In this document: positions 45,429-56,189 of the stretch, piece by piece
Layout: each line of letters starts with the position of its first letter
How positions within the stretch are numbered: position 1 is the first letter of the stretch
From: Ananas comosus
Lineage: Eukaryota; Streptophyta; Magnoliopsida; Poales; Bromeliaceae
Assembly: GCF_001540865.1 (NCBI RefSeq)
Contig: NC_033629.1
Location: 2,503,490-2,567,489, forward strand
Reading direction: 5' to 3'
DNA: 64,000 nucleotides
The notes under the pieces: model-generated
What the model saw: the letters and a program-made list of their open reading frames with translations, nothing else
What the model was told of the DNA's origin: nothing
Database searches by the model: none
Position numbers and translations under genes: made by a program

Positions 45429-45995
45429 TTTGTAGCCTATTAGTATGAACTTTAGTTGAAAATTGTCTCATAAATTGCAACTTATTAGTTGTTCTCTAGT
45501 TAGTAGTCAAGTAGCATTCTGGACATTGACGGCGTGAGAGCTTTTGACGCCAACTGACTAATGAATTTAACAATGTTTTCAAAATATAATCGATGATATG
45601 TGGCCTGTGTTTGCTGGTTAGTGAATTTCCAGGAACTTCTAGCATGTAGCTGGAACTGTGTTTGCTTTCAATTCATTAGCTGTATTTGGATATCTCCCCC
45701 TATTGTGATGAGTCATTGCTGAGAGCAAAAATTTCATTACAATTGCCATGATGTACTCTTCTTGCTATTATCTCGTTTACTTGAAAACTGATCAATATGT
45801 GGCCTGCTGTAGTGGGTACTATCATCTCTCGTATGCTGTTTAAGTAGTACTATCTTCTCCATCATTGCAAAATTGAAGATTTGATCTTATTCAAGCGTTT
45901 CGCCATAGTAGAAGTTTTAAATTTTTGTGCTAGTTGAACAATATTCCATTGAATTTGGCATGATCAAAGGAAGTGGCCTTAAGCAGGCATAGATC
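45429..45995 (+). repeat. 3' flank of copy D, homologous to the SPP 3' flank
   Basis: 45,508-45,995 is the reverse complement of about 23,470-23,845 (GTAGCATTCTGGACATTGACGGCGTGAGAGCTTTTGACGCC; GGTTAGTGAATTTCCAGGAACTTCTAGCATGTAGCTGGAACTGTGTTTGC; AAGCGTTTCGCCATAGTAGAAGTTTTAAATTTTTGTGCTAG). A transcript of copy D would therefore carry the same-sense 3' sequence as signal peptide peptidase mRNA. Confidence 0.85.
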
Positions 45996-46898
45996 CCCTA
46001 ATTTACAGACTAAATTAAAGAAGAATATAGAATTTTAAAATTCATATTCATTTAGTATCGAATATATCCGTTTCATTCGGATTCGAGTTCAGATAAAATT
46101 TCGGATATCCATACCCATTGACATCCCTAAACTTTGGCCTCTATCTCTATTTTTGCTTTTATCTCATTCATCAACTGCTGAGCAGTTAGTAAATAAATGT
46201 GCAGCAAGTATATAAGAGTGCACCTAGTAAATAAATGTGTAGCAGTTAAGGTTCTGTTTGGATGCCGGAATAATTTATCAAAAATAATTTATTCCATATG
46301 AAAATTTTGTAGTATAATTGTGAGTAATTAGTTCAATTTTTGATCCTTCAAAGATCATGCTATTCATAAATTGATAAGATAGTATATTTTACTTATTAAG
46401 TATATTTTTTTATTCGATTCTAAACATTTGATCATATTTTTTATCAATTAAATTAAATATACATTGTTTTAATAAATTTTAAATTTTCTTATCTGTTGGG
46501 AGAAGTGCGGTAATGCCCACATTGTGAATTGAAATTTTAAAATTTTGATTTCTTGTTAATCTCATATGGCATGACTGCTTCAAGTCATGACAACATCTGT
46601 TTTCTTGTTAGTATTTTGAAATTCTACGTTCTTAGTATTGATTAACTGACTTCAGTTTAAACAAAATTAAAATGCTATTATATATTGACGTGTATTGTCT
46701 GGATAATAATTTATTTAAAATAATAAACCCTCTTCTTTTTTTTTTTTCTTTTTATCACGATCCTAGTCTCCATGCTAGTAGTCCCTACTGAATTATAATA
46801 TTTAATCTAATGATTAGAAATGATCAAAAGAATCGATCCAAAGACTAAAAACTTGTTAGCAAAATGAGAGAAATACTATAAATAGTATTCTAGCCCAA

Positions 46899-46929
<31 letters not shown>
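45996..46929. other. TE-derived intergenic sequence
   Basis: 46,060-46,130 has degraded TE end motifs (TTCGGATATCCATACCCATTGACATCCCTAAA). 46,253-46,735 begins GGTTCTGTTTGGATGCCGGAATAATTTAT and ends ATAATTTATTTAAAATAATAAACCC, a likely Tourist/hAT-like MITE. 46,877-46,901 is the right tip of a family A MITE followed by (CT)n/(TA)n. Confidence 0.45.
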
Positions 46930-47041
46930 GAGAGTTGAGCTGAAATGCTATCGGTAGCAAACTGGCTTCGTTGCCATCCATTTATTTTCGATGATGGAGC
47001 CTTCAAATCGACGATGGGCACCGTTGAAAATAATCTATTAA
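46930..47041. mobile_element. MITE family A, single arm
   Basis: GAGCTGAAATGCTATCGGTAGCAAACTGGCTTCGTTGCCATCCATTTATTTTCGATGATGGAGCCTTCAAATCGACGATGGGCACCGTTGAA matches the left arm at 1,705-1,795; the rest of the element is missing. Confidence 0.75.
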
Positions 47042-47813
47042 TAGTATTATTTTTTGAATATATTAAAATTTTATAATTTTTCATAAAATTCACCTAAATT
47101 GAAAAGCTTATAGATGTCCTCTAGATTTGATGTTTTCTGTTGATTTATTTTTGTTTACTAATTTTATTAGGAAAGATAAGTATATCCTGCAACAAAATAT
47201 CAGCTCTTTTGCTTTTGTGATTTTATTGATTTTTTTTTATTATTTTGAATGCATTTGGACAAAGAAGGTATATAGCTCTTAGAAAAAAAAAATTAAAAAA
47301 AAATGCGAGAATTGTTGTTTATTTTTATTTTTTTATTATACATTAATATTATATAATTTGATACTAGCGAAAATACTTTCTTCTCATTGTATCCCAACCA
47401 AACGACAGATAATAACTAATTTAAAAATTAAAAAATTGTTACTTTTTAAGTTTTTTTTTAAATTTTTTTGCTACTAAATAGAAATTTCGCATGTAAAAAT
47501 TGCAAACAATCTACTGTTCCTTATTGCACTATTTCACGTAAATATTTTGTTTAACAAAATAAGAAAAAGGGCAACAATACCAAATGAGATCTAAGTAATC
47601 TTAATTTTATATTTCAGATCATGTCTAAGAGCCACAACATTAAAAATGGGGACAATACTTTGCCCTAACCTGCTCTGCATCTCCCATGCCTAATCAAATA
47701 ATTTAGAGGAACATTACTGAATATCCGAGTGGTTTACCTAGACAGATAGAAGGTCGCTTTCAATGAGTCAACTAATTAAATTGTAAGATAGGAAATAGAT
47801 GTAGAGTAGAGCT
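47042..47813. other. AT-rich intergenic sequence
   Basis: No gene or clear repeat seen. Confidence 0.4.
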
Positions 47814-48008
47814 GCTGTGCTTTTAGAAGTACAGAAATATCTGTGCTTGTGACTTTTTAATTGTCGGATCGCCTCAAGATCCGTGGAGCACTATTAATGA
47901 TGTGTCCCGTTATATCCACTTCATTAGTGCTGCACGAATCTTGAAGCAATCTAACGGCTAAAAAGTCACAAGCATAGATGTTTCTGTGCTTCTAAAACCA
48001 CGGAAGCT
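47814..48008. mobile_element. MITE with long inverted repeats, about 195 bp
   Basis: The left arm GAGTAGAGCTGCTGTGCTTTTAGAAGTACAGAAATATCTGTGCTTGTGACTTTTTA mirrors the right arm (reverse complement GAGTCGAGCTTCCGTGGTTTTAGAAGCACAGAAACATCTATGCTTGTGACTTTTTA). Flanked by ATAGATGTA / ATAGATGCA, a 9-bp duplication with one mismatch. Confidence 0.8.
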
Positions 48009-49906
48009 CGACTCATAGATGCATTAATGTATGAGTTTATATGGATGACACTATGCAAATATCAACTGATGGGAGGTTCAATTTTGCCTGGATTATTAAA
48101 AACTATCTACATCAGAAAATAATGTAACAACCAGGTTCTATTGGTTAACTACTTTAGTCAAATTTAAAAAAAAAAAAAAAACTCCAAAATGGGCATGCAT
48201 GAATACGTGCGAATGCCGACAACTTTGTCCTTAAACATAATTCTTTATTACTTATTTCAGAAAGTGACAAGCAATTATTTAGAAGGAAAAGAGATTCCAT
48301 TTTCATTACTAACATGTGAGACAACAATAATCAAATTCAATACATTAGGTTTAATAACACTAAATGCTCTTCTACAAATGCAAATTTGTTGAACTGAACA
48401 GAGCTAACTATTACTGTCCTCTTGGTTTGACAAATGACTAGCTATTCCTTGTAGAAGGAGAAGATAAGCTGTTCTAAATGCTAAGTGTCATAAAGCTAAC
48501 AACAAGAATTTCTGTTAGTTGCATGCATGTTTGTCGTAGAAATATTTCATAACTCCGTCGAAGTCCAAATTTGTGTAGAAGGATGTGACATAAATTGATT
48601 AATTGATTACATAAGACAATCTTATCGACAGATTAAAGATCCGACTCACAAGCTAGGTTAAGCAATTTATTTTCTATATCAACCGCTATTAAACATAATT
48701 GCAATTAGATCAACTAACTAGTAATAAGCAAATCATTTTTGAAAATTTCATGCCATTTGGAATTTGCACAAATTCTCTTTGATGGCTCGCAACCTCTAAC
48801 ATCTCCATTTGTTCAATAATACAAAAACACTGAAAAAGGAATAGCCCACCACAATAGCCGCAAGGAAAACACATACTCGGCAGCCAGAAAGAATCACAAT
48901 ACAGTTAAAGTAACAATAATTCAATCAATTATATACAGAGAATATATCTCGAGAACAACTTTAAGTACAACCATAGCCGCAGACATGTAATATGTTCTCA
49001 GAAAGTAGGAATAAGAATAAATCTGGAGAACGACTTTACATTTGAATGAACCTTAGACGCATAAACAAAGAGAACTTTGAATATATACCAAGTCTCCCAC
49101 TAGTTTAAGATGCCAAACCTACGCAATAGAGGTAATGGGGGTGAATTCAGCTAATACCAAAGGTGATCGAATCTACTACATCGTCTCCTGTCAGACATCT
49201 GCCAGACATCTCATCTTTCCAAGCGAATAAGATAACTCTAATTCCGGCTCTTTGAGGCTATTGACCATCAACTATAAAGTGTTTGTCAATAATTTCAATT
49301 TATTGACCCAAAAGTGTAGACCATCATCAAAATCCAATCCTTATGCACTATATGAAAAAGAATAGAGACATCGTCATCACATTGAGAGCACGCATGCTGG
49401 TATAAAAAACCACATAACAAGGGTAAGTTGCACCACGAGCTCCTTTATCTTTTCAAGGATGTTTCACTTTGGTCCCGAACCTTGCAATTCATACAATTGG
49501 ACCACTAGCCTATGCACATGTTGCAATTAATCGTCACCAGTATTTGTTAAATCGGACGGAACTGCTCATGTAATCGATGAATGAAAAGGCTAAATATCTC
49601 TTATATAGCAGTAACAGAAGCTAACACTACGAATTACCTAACAAAGTATTCGTAATATGGTTTTCATTCCAAACCCTATGCTTGATCTTGCAACTAAGTG
49701 CATAAGAATTATGATATGAATCAATTCCTATATATCCTAAAGGAAGAAGCATAAACACAGATAACAATGAGAATTGATAAGTTTAGAACCAGGGAGGCAT
49801 GAAAATTCCAGGAAAATTACATGAAACTTCATCATATAGATATAACAAAGCATTGGATTTATCCATTATCGGAAATTGAAACTGCGAGGGGCAGAGTGGA
49901 GCATTA
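48009..49906. other. Intergenic region and 3' flank of the HSP20-like gene
   Basis: No coding sequence that I can support. 49,430-49,565 (GTAAGTTGCACCACGAGCTCC...TTTTCAAGGATGTTTCACTTTGGTCCCGAACC) is a typical TE-end-like stretch. The part right of about 49,780 is probably the 3' UTR of the minus-strand gene. Confidence 0.5.
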
Positions 49907-50458
49907 TTACTGTACAAGCATAAGCCGGCCGATGCCGCCGTTGAGACGGCCCCCGGGCGACAAAACCCCGCCTCCTTCTTCCTCGTCGGAGGCCGCCCCC
50001 TTCGGGACGGTGACGATGAGCTCGCCGTCGACGTAGGCGGCGGTGGCGAGCGAGGGGCGGGTGTAAGGCGGGAGCCGGAATCGCCAGCGATTGAGCTCGA
50101 GGGCGCCGTCGTCGACCTCACCGGAATCGGCGGCGGCGGCGGCGGCGGCGGGGCGGATCACGACCTTCATGACGCCGGGGTGGATCTCGACGGGGAGGGC
50201 GCGGACGTCGTCCCAGAGGTCGTCGGCGGCGGCGACGAAGCGGAACCCGTCGGAGTCCTCCTCGACGGAGACCTCGGCGTCGGCGCCGAAGGGGAGCTCC
50301 AGCACCTTGCTGAAGATGTGCGGGAGGCGCCGGAGCTTCTTCTGCCGCCCCCCGCCTCCGCCGACTCCGGCGGCGGCGGCGGCGAGGATGGCGTTGGCGT
50401 CGTAGCGGATGGTGATGTTCCGCTTCTTGGGCGCCGGGTGCACCCTCATGGCTCCCAT
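49907..50458 (-). CDS. HSP20-like / alpha-crystallin-domain protein
   Basis: Single-exon 183-aa frame. The N-terminus MRVHPAPKKRNITIRYD leads into a Gly/Ala-rich insert, then KKLRRLPHIFSKVLELPFGADAEVSVEE, a strand-rich segment, VEIHPGVMKVVIRP, and an alpha-crystallin-like core ending NRWRFRLPPYTRP...AAYVDGELIVTVPKG, with the typical 'GEL-V-VPK' final strands. This is the plant 'HSP20-like chaperones superfamily' type rather than a canonical heat-shock class I-III protein, since the C-terminal I-x-I/V tail motif is missing. Two in-frame ATGs (50458 and 50449); the second starts at the segment I judge conserved. Very GC-rich with Ala runs. In Arabidopsis the alpha-crystallin-domain proteins IDM2 and IDM3 partner IDM1; I cannot establish orthology here. 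Confidence 0.82.
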   Translation of the reverse strand: MGAMRVHPAPKKRNITIRYDANAILAAAAAGVGGGGGRQKKLRRLPHIFSKVLELPFGADAEVSVEEDSDGFRFVAAADDLWDDVRALPVEIHPGVMKVVIRPAAAAAAADSGEVDDGALELNRWRFRLPPYTRPSLATAAYVDGELIVTVPKGAASDEEEGGGVLSPGGRLNGGIGRLMLVQ

Positions 50459-50477
50459 CCTTCCACAACAACAACCG

Positions 50478-50517
50478 AAACCCTAAACCTAGCCCTAATC
50501 CAAACCCTAACCCTAGC
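50478..50517 (-). promoter_or_regulatory. Telo-box cluster in the leader of the HSP20-like gene
   Basis: AAACCCTAAACC-TAGCCCTAAT-CC-AAACCCTAACCCTAG lies just upstream of the start codon. Interstitial telomere-type (AAACCCTA) boxes are frequent in plant 5' leaders and promoters of growth-related genes. Confidence 0.55.
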
Positions 50518-51330
50518 TTCCGATGACACAAATCGGTGGCGAAATCCCCAAAATCCTACACGAAACAGCTCGAATTTGATCGAGAAAACCGAAAACTCGA
50601 CTCGCAAAGAGCAATTGAAATCGAAATCCTAGCAATATCGAGCTTCGATTGGAAACCTTGGGGCAAAAAACAGAGGATTTTCACATGGAGAGAGGGAGGA
50701 AATTGGGGACGAAGAGATCTCTCCACGATCTACCACTATATAAATATTTTGTTCGGAGGAGACGAGCTCAGCAGGGGTATTTTGGGAAACAAGAAAATTG
50801 GGACGAAGAGGACAGGGGCATTTTGGGAATAAAAATAATTACACAGGGAAATGGTGACGTATTATAGAGGGTAAAAGTACATTAGTCCCGGGACTATCGC
50901 AATATTGCAATTTAGTCTCTATCCTTTTTGCCGACCACTACTTTTAGGTGTATCTAAACTTTTTTTTTTATATATTTTATACAATATTTTTAATTATTAA
51001 AATGGTTTTAAATTTTTTATTTTGTCAAAGAAAATTCTGGCTTTTCATTTTAGAATATATCTACTCTGCTGTAGGATATAATAATACCGGTACTATCTAA
51101 AAAGTTCTATTAAGAAAAAACATACTATATTAAAATTTTTAAATAACTTTTTTCAAATAGATCGAAATAAATATTATGTTACAAAATATAATTATACTAA
51201 GGGACAGTTTGGTTGAATATAATTATAAATATAGTGTAGTTAAAAATACATGCAGTTGAAAATATAATAATTATAATTACATATAATTTGTTCGGTTGAA
51301 AAAAACTAAAATGAATAATTTATCGGCCAA
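50518..51330. other. Promoter side of the HSP20-like gene and TE sequence
   Basis: 50,520-50,760 is the likely leader/promoter (short A-rich, no CDS). 50,870-50,950 (GGTAAAAGTACATTAGTCCCGGGACTATCGCAATATTGCAATTTAGTC) resembles, inverted, 53,090-53,200, suggesting an outer element into which the 51.3-53.0 kb element inserted. Confidence 0.45.
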
Positions 51331-53033
51331 TTTGCATAAAAATTCACTTATTTTGGACTTTTGCAAAACTGGACCACCTTTTTCGTTTTTGCAGATTCGG
51401 TCCGCTTTTTCAGCAAACTGACCAAAATACCCTTATTACTTTTTCTCTTTCCTCTTTCTCTCTCCTCTTCGTTTCTATCGTTCTTTTTTTTTTCTCGCCG
51501 AAAAAAAAGAGGCGGATCGAACCGTCGCCTCCCTCCTCACCCTCCTTCTTCACCGTTGCCTCCCTCCTCACCCTCCTCTCCACCGCCCACGACCCCTCCT
51601 CCTCTCCCGCCGGCTGCCGGCCGAGTCCACCCCCGACCGTCGTCTCCGTCGCCGTCGCAGAGCCACGGCATGGGCGGGCGCAGCCCTATGGCGTGCGTCG
51701 ACCGTGTCCCGATCGCTGAGCCTCATCCGGCCACCAGCGGTCGTCGTCCGCTTGTCAGGCGGCGCGGCGGAGGAAGAGGCTGCGGAGTCGTCGCGGCGCT
51801 GGGCTGAGCGACCCGGATTCGGCGCCCGGCCGACGCCTGTTGACGGCAGCGTCGGCTGCTGCACTCAGCCTATTGGCGCAAGGCCGGCCGGGACCTCGTT
51901 CAGCTGCTGTGGAGTTCGGCGCAAACGTCGAGCCCCGGTGCCGACTGACGGCTTGAGGCGTTCGGCGGACGACGGGCGGAGGCGCTCGATCGCGCGGTGA
52001 CTCCTGGCGCGGGGTGCGCAGCGTTGCGGGCCGTGCGGCGGCAGAGCGGTGCACGCAGCGGCAGCGGGCTGGCACGCAGGCGCTGTGGGTGCTTTTTCTT
52101 CTTCTGCATAGTGTAAATGGTGCACAATTACACCATTAATGTGTGTAATTTCATGCGTGTAATGGTTAATGGCTGCACCATTGACATTAGTGTATGGTGC
52201 ACCATTGACATTAACCATTAATGGTTAATGGTGCCACCGATTACACATTAATGGTAAATGGTGTACAATGATGCCACCATTAGTGTAATTGGTGCCACCA
52301 TTTGCACAATATACACCATTAATGGGGCGGTGGGCTTGGCGCGGATAACGGAAGACGACGGTGACGACGACGGATGACGATCGTGGGACCGGGACGAGGC
52401 TCAGCAAGGGGGAGTGACGAGGGCGATTGGCAGGGGACGGGCGGTCGCAAGGGGCGGGACGTGGCTCGGCGACCGGCGACGGCGCGGACGACGGTTGGGG
52501 TGGGGCTCGGTGGCTGGCGGGGGGAGAGGAGAAAGGGCTCAGCGGGAGTCTTGCGTTGAGAGCGTAGACGATCGGGGACTCATGCGACTTCGAGCTTGAC
52601 GAGGGCTTACTGGCCCCTTGCAACTCGGTGACGAGCGGGCGGTTCGGCTTGTGGAGGCGTGAGGGAGGAGGACGCGGAGCTTCGCGGCGGGCTTGAGGAG
52701 GGCGAACGGGGAAGTGAGGAGGGCTTGAGGAGGAGAGTAAAGAGCGAGGCGAGACGACGGTGGAGGGTGGGCTCGTGGCGCGGCGGGGGGAGAGGGAGGA
52801 GGGGTTCGGTATGCGGAGGCGGAGGAGGGGCTCGGGCGGGCGGGCTCCGAAAAAAAACGAAAAAAAAAAAAGAACGAAAGAAACGAAGAGGAGAGAGAAA
52901 GAGGAAAGAGAAAAAGTAATAAGGGTATTTTGGTCAGTTTACTGAAAAAACGGACCGAATCTGCAAAAACGAAAAAAGTGATCCGATTTTGCAAAAGCCC
53001 AAAATAAGTGAATTTTTTATGCAAAAAGGCCAT
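51331..53033. mobile_element. Pack-MULE-like element, about 1.7 kb, long TIRs and GC-rich filling
   Basis: Left arm from GGCCAATTTGCATAAAAATTCACTTATTTTGGAC... to about 51,510; the right arm is its mirror, from about 52,855 to GGCC at 53,033. The arms agree over about 170 bp (…TTTCGTTTTTGCAGATTCGGTCCG-TTTTTCAG-AAACTGACCAAAATACCCTTATTAC...). The filling (51,520-52,850) is very GC-rich and holds several overlapping open frames on both strands, none recognisable. No transposase. Captured gene fragments with high GC are typical of Pack-MULEs. A clean target duplication was not found. Confidence 0.65.
52110..52325. repeat. Palindromic CCATTAATGG-type repeat cluster
   Basis: Many direct and inverted copies of (A)CCATTAATGG, ATGGTGCACCATT and GTGTAAT/ATTACAC within about 210 bp in the middle of the Pack-MULE-like element, AT-rich amid GC-rich sequence. 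Confidence 0.8.
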
Positions 53034-54184
53034 AATCAGTAAGAAGCAATAAGTTGGTTATTTTTAAAAAAAAAAATATAATCTTTTAACATACTATATT
53101 AAATGTAAAAAAAAAAAAATCAAGGACTAATTGTAAAAGTACATGAACAAAGTAGTAATATCACGAAAGAATAGGGGCTATTTATACATTTTAATTTCTC
53201 CATTATTATAGAGGAGTTATAGAGGAAGTGACGGTTTATTTTTCATTTTTCATTTTTTTTTTAATTTTTTTGGGCATTATCACAAACGCCACGAGAAATT
53301 ATTGCGTGCTTTGATACGTGCTTTTGACCGTAACCGTTGAATCGGGATCCAATGACGACTCCGAGTAGCCCCGACGTAGGCCGTACGATCTCGATCGAAC
53401 GGCGGAGATCGACGCACGACATCGTTGGTAGTGGTGTCTCACATGGGGATTTCGTGGACAACGCGCCGAGTATCGTATAACTCGGACGATACGCTTGCGG
53501 TGACAATTTACGGAAGCCCCCTCACATATATACTATTTTGAAATTTACTCCGTAAACATTGTTGTTGATTTTCTTTTTTTTTTAAGTAGTTCTAATTTCT
53601 TTAATTTGAGCAATGTATTTTAGTTAGATTTAAAAAATATTAAATTTTATACCCTTGGTAGAAAAAATTAATACTAATGAAGCTTATGTCAATGAATTTA
53701 ATAAAACTCTTTAATTAAAAAAAATCGGAATGTAAAAAAAAAAAAAAATTAAAATAAGAAAAGCTCATGGATCGCTTTCAGTGTCTCCTATATTGGAGGG
53801 GTTTCCCTACAATTTTACCCAAGGTTACCCACGGTGACTCCATGAGGATGTTAATAAGTGTAACGGTTATATATCACGGTTGTGAGAATGACACGCGGAC
53901 CCCACCGAGGGGTGGGCCCCACATGTGATCCTCGTTGGGATGGAGACCATGTAATCGTTGATTGGCTCAATTGATTGAACCATGTTGGGCCCCACTACAC
54001 GTTTGATAACCACTGATGTGGTCTCTTTTTTTGTGTTTATCTTTATTATTAATAATTCTAATTATTACTTTTTGTTTAGTGTATGGTGGAAAAATTGCCA
54101 CAACGTACGGAACGATTACGAAGGCTCAGATGCTGCAACTATTTTCAGATAATTTATCTCGAAAAATAGAATAAACGGCTTTTT
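53034..54184. other. Intergenic sequence without a supported gene
   Basis: 53,270-53,510 is a higher-GC stretch (CCGTAGGCCGTACGATCTCGATCGAACGGCGG) open on the minus strand for 81 codons, with no family recognised. 53,810-54,010 has GTGGGCCCCACATGTGATCC and related promoter-like motifs. Confidence 0.4.
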
Positions 54185-55375
54185 TTTTACATTTAACTCC
54201 TTCAAAAAAAAAAATTTGCAAATAATTCCATAAAATTTATATTTACAAGATTGGTCATATTCCCACCTCGCAAACGTCACGTGAACGCCACATGAGCATG
54301 GCAGTAGATTAATTTGAACATGTGAATCATTTATCGTGTTTAGAAACGATGAATAATTCACAAGGAGTGTTTGGTTCGCCTATTTTTCATCCTGGAATAA
54401 AAATTGCAATCGACGAATCCGTTTGTCCATATTTGGTACGTGGAATTCTCATTCTGATTTCGATTTCCGGGCGAATGAAAATCCCCCAATTATCCTTTTT
54501 TCCAATCCAGTCTTGTAAGCCGAATTGGAAATTGAATTCTGGTGGAATGAATTTGTTCGGATTACATTTAATTTTTTTAACCTTATTTTTAATTAAATCA
54601 TAAGTTTAAGTATAAAAATTATATTTATAAATTTAAATTTAAATTTAAATTTAAATTAAAAATTAAAATTCAATCAAGTATTTCGAATCTAATTTATAAA
54701 TTTGAATTTGGATTTAAAATCTAAATTTTTATTCAAATTTTATTTCAAATTTAAATTAAATTTATGGTTTCAAATTGAAATTTAAATTATAATTTTAAGT
54801 TTGAATTTGAATAAATCGAAATTTAGTTTTATATTTTGAATTATCCATTCAATTTCAAATTTTAATTTTTTAAAAAATTATATTTAAAATGTTTACATTA
54901 TTTTAAAATTTTGACCTATATTTTTAATATTTAATTTTCAATTTGAATTTAAACTAATATATTATAAAGATAAAATTGACATATTAATTTGATTACGTTT
55001 TCAATATCTATCTGAACCGAACACCGACAATAGAAATGGTTCATTCCGATTTCGATTCAGATAGCGAACCAAACAACTGAGGTAATAAATTATTCTGATT
55101 CCGTTTCCAGTTTATTATCATTCTAATTTCGATACCAATTCTAACTTCGAATCAAACGCACCCACAATGTTCTTTCTAAATCTTAAATCTCAAATATTAT
55201 GTAATACCTTAGTAAGAAAATAATGGAATACGGTGAACCGTATTCAACTTAACCCATGTCGCCATCTATGCTTGCGTGGCGAGAATACGGTCAATCTTGT
55301 AAATATAAATTTGTGGGACTATTTATAGATTTTTTTTTTTTTTCTCCTGAGAGGACTAAATACAAAAAAGCTCAA
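54185..55375. mobile_element. Inverted-repeat element, about 1.2 kb, interrupted by a Tourist-like MITE
   Basis: 54,185-54,360 and 55,205-55,375 are inverted copies (…GCG-GG-GAGAATA-G-TCAATCTTGTAAATATAAATTT-TGG...). The peptide fragments QSCKYKF read from both arms are the mark of this. The centre is filled by the element at 54,364-55,164. Confidence 0.65.
54364..55164. mobile_element. Tourist-like (PIF/Harbinger) MITE, nested
   Basis: Starts GGAGTGTTTGGTTCGCC and ends with the mirror CGAATCAAACGCACCC; subterminal GGAAT/ATTCC motifs and an AT-rich core built of TTTAAATTTAAAT. Confidence 0.65.
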
Positions 55376-55937
55376 AAAAAAGGTAAAAATATGAAGACCG
55401 CCTCAACTGGGCCGTTCGGAAATAGTCTCTTGGACATTTTTTTTTTTTTTTTTAGGATTGACACCCTAAACTTTTGCATTAGAAAGTTTAAGTGATTTTA
55501 ACCAAAAAAAGATTAAAAAATTTATCAAACATTTTAGTAACTTTTCCAAATATAATAATTTTAATCCACTTTATAGCAAATAAGCTAGATTGATTAATTG
55601 ATAATGGTTAATCAACCTGCCCTAGTTTGATCCAAAACTTATGCAGAAGAATCTGAAGCCTCAACCCTCGCAATGGTAGAAGAAATCAGACGAGCTGTCT
55701 GCAATACCTCCAGAGTTAAGAGGTTTTGCAGACTGTAGTGCAGTGCATTTTTCATTCTAGAGAATTTGCAGACAGCGGTGGCACTACATTTCGGTTTCAG
55801 AATTCTGCCAAACAGGCAAGCTTCATAGATGCTCTCTCTTCCTAATTAAAAATCATAAAAGATCAAAATGGATTTATTTAGACATATTGAAGTAAAATTA
55901 TGCCACCATCTTAGGTTTCTTCTGCTATGTTTACAAC
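55376..55937. other. Intergenic sequence
   Basis: A T-run at 55,439-55,454; otherwise unrecognised, with a small direct repeat of 'TTTGCAGACxG' near 55,724 and 55,766. Confidence 0.4.
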
Positions 55938-56189
55938 GAGTCCGGCTACTATACTCTTATTAGTATAGATTTTTTTGTACTCATAAATTTTCGGCCGTTA
56001 AATCTACTTATTTGATCATTTTTATTCGTTAGATTTTATTATTCATCGAACCACCCACTCAACCCTAGAGGATCATTATCATTTTAACCGGGGACCACTA
56101 TTATCCTGACCGCACATCTCTTCATCCAAAGACCAAAAATTTATGAATACAAAAAGCTCTATACTCATAAAAGTATAATAACCTAGCCT
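55938..56189. mobile_element. MITE, family C, 252 bp with 9-bp target duplication
   Basis: Ends GAGTCCGGCTACTATAC and (mirror) AGGCTAGGTTATTATAC; interior CATCGAACCACCCACTCAACCCTAGAGG and CCGCACATCTCTTCATCC as in the other family C copies. Flanks GTTTACAAC at 55,929-55,937 and 56,190-56,198 are identical. Confidence 0.9.

Noticed and set aside
50091..50632. Long plus-strand and alternative-frame open readings over the HSP20-like gene
   Set aside because: Shadow frames caused by very high GC in the true minus-strand CDS.
51361..52623. Many 60-150 codon frames in the GC-rich element
   Set aside because: They overlap on both strands, are Pro/Arg/Ser-rich and resemble no protein; treated as filling of the Pack-MULE-like element.
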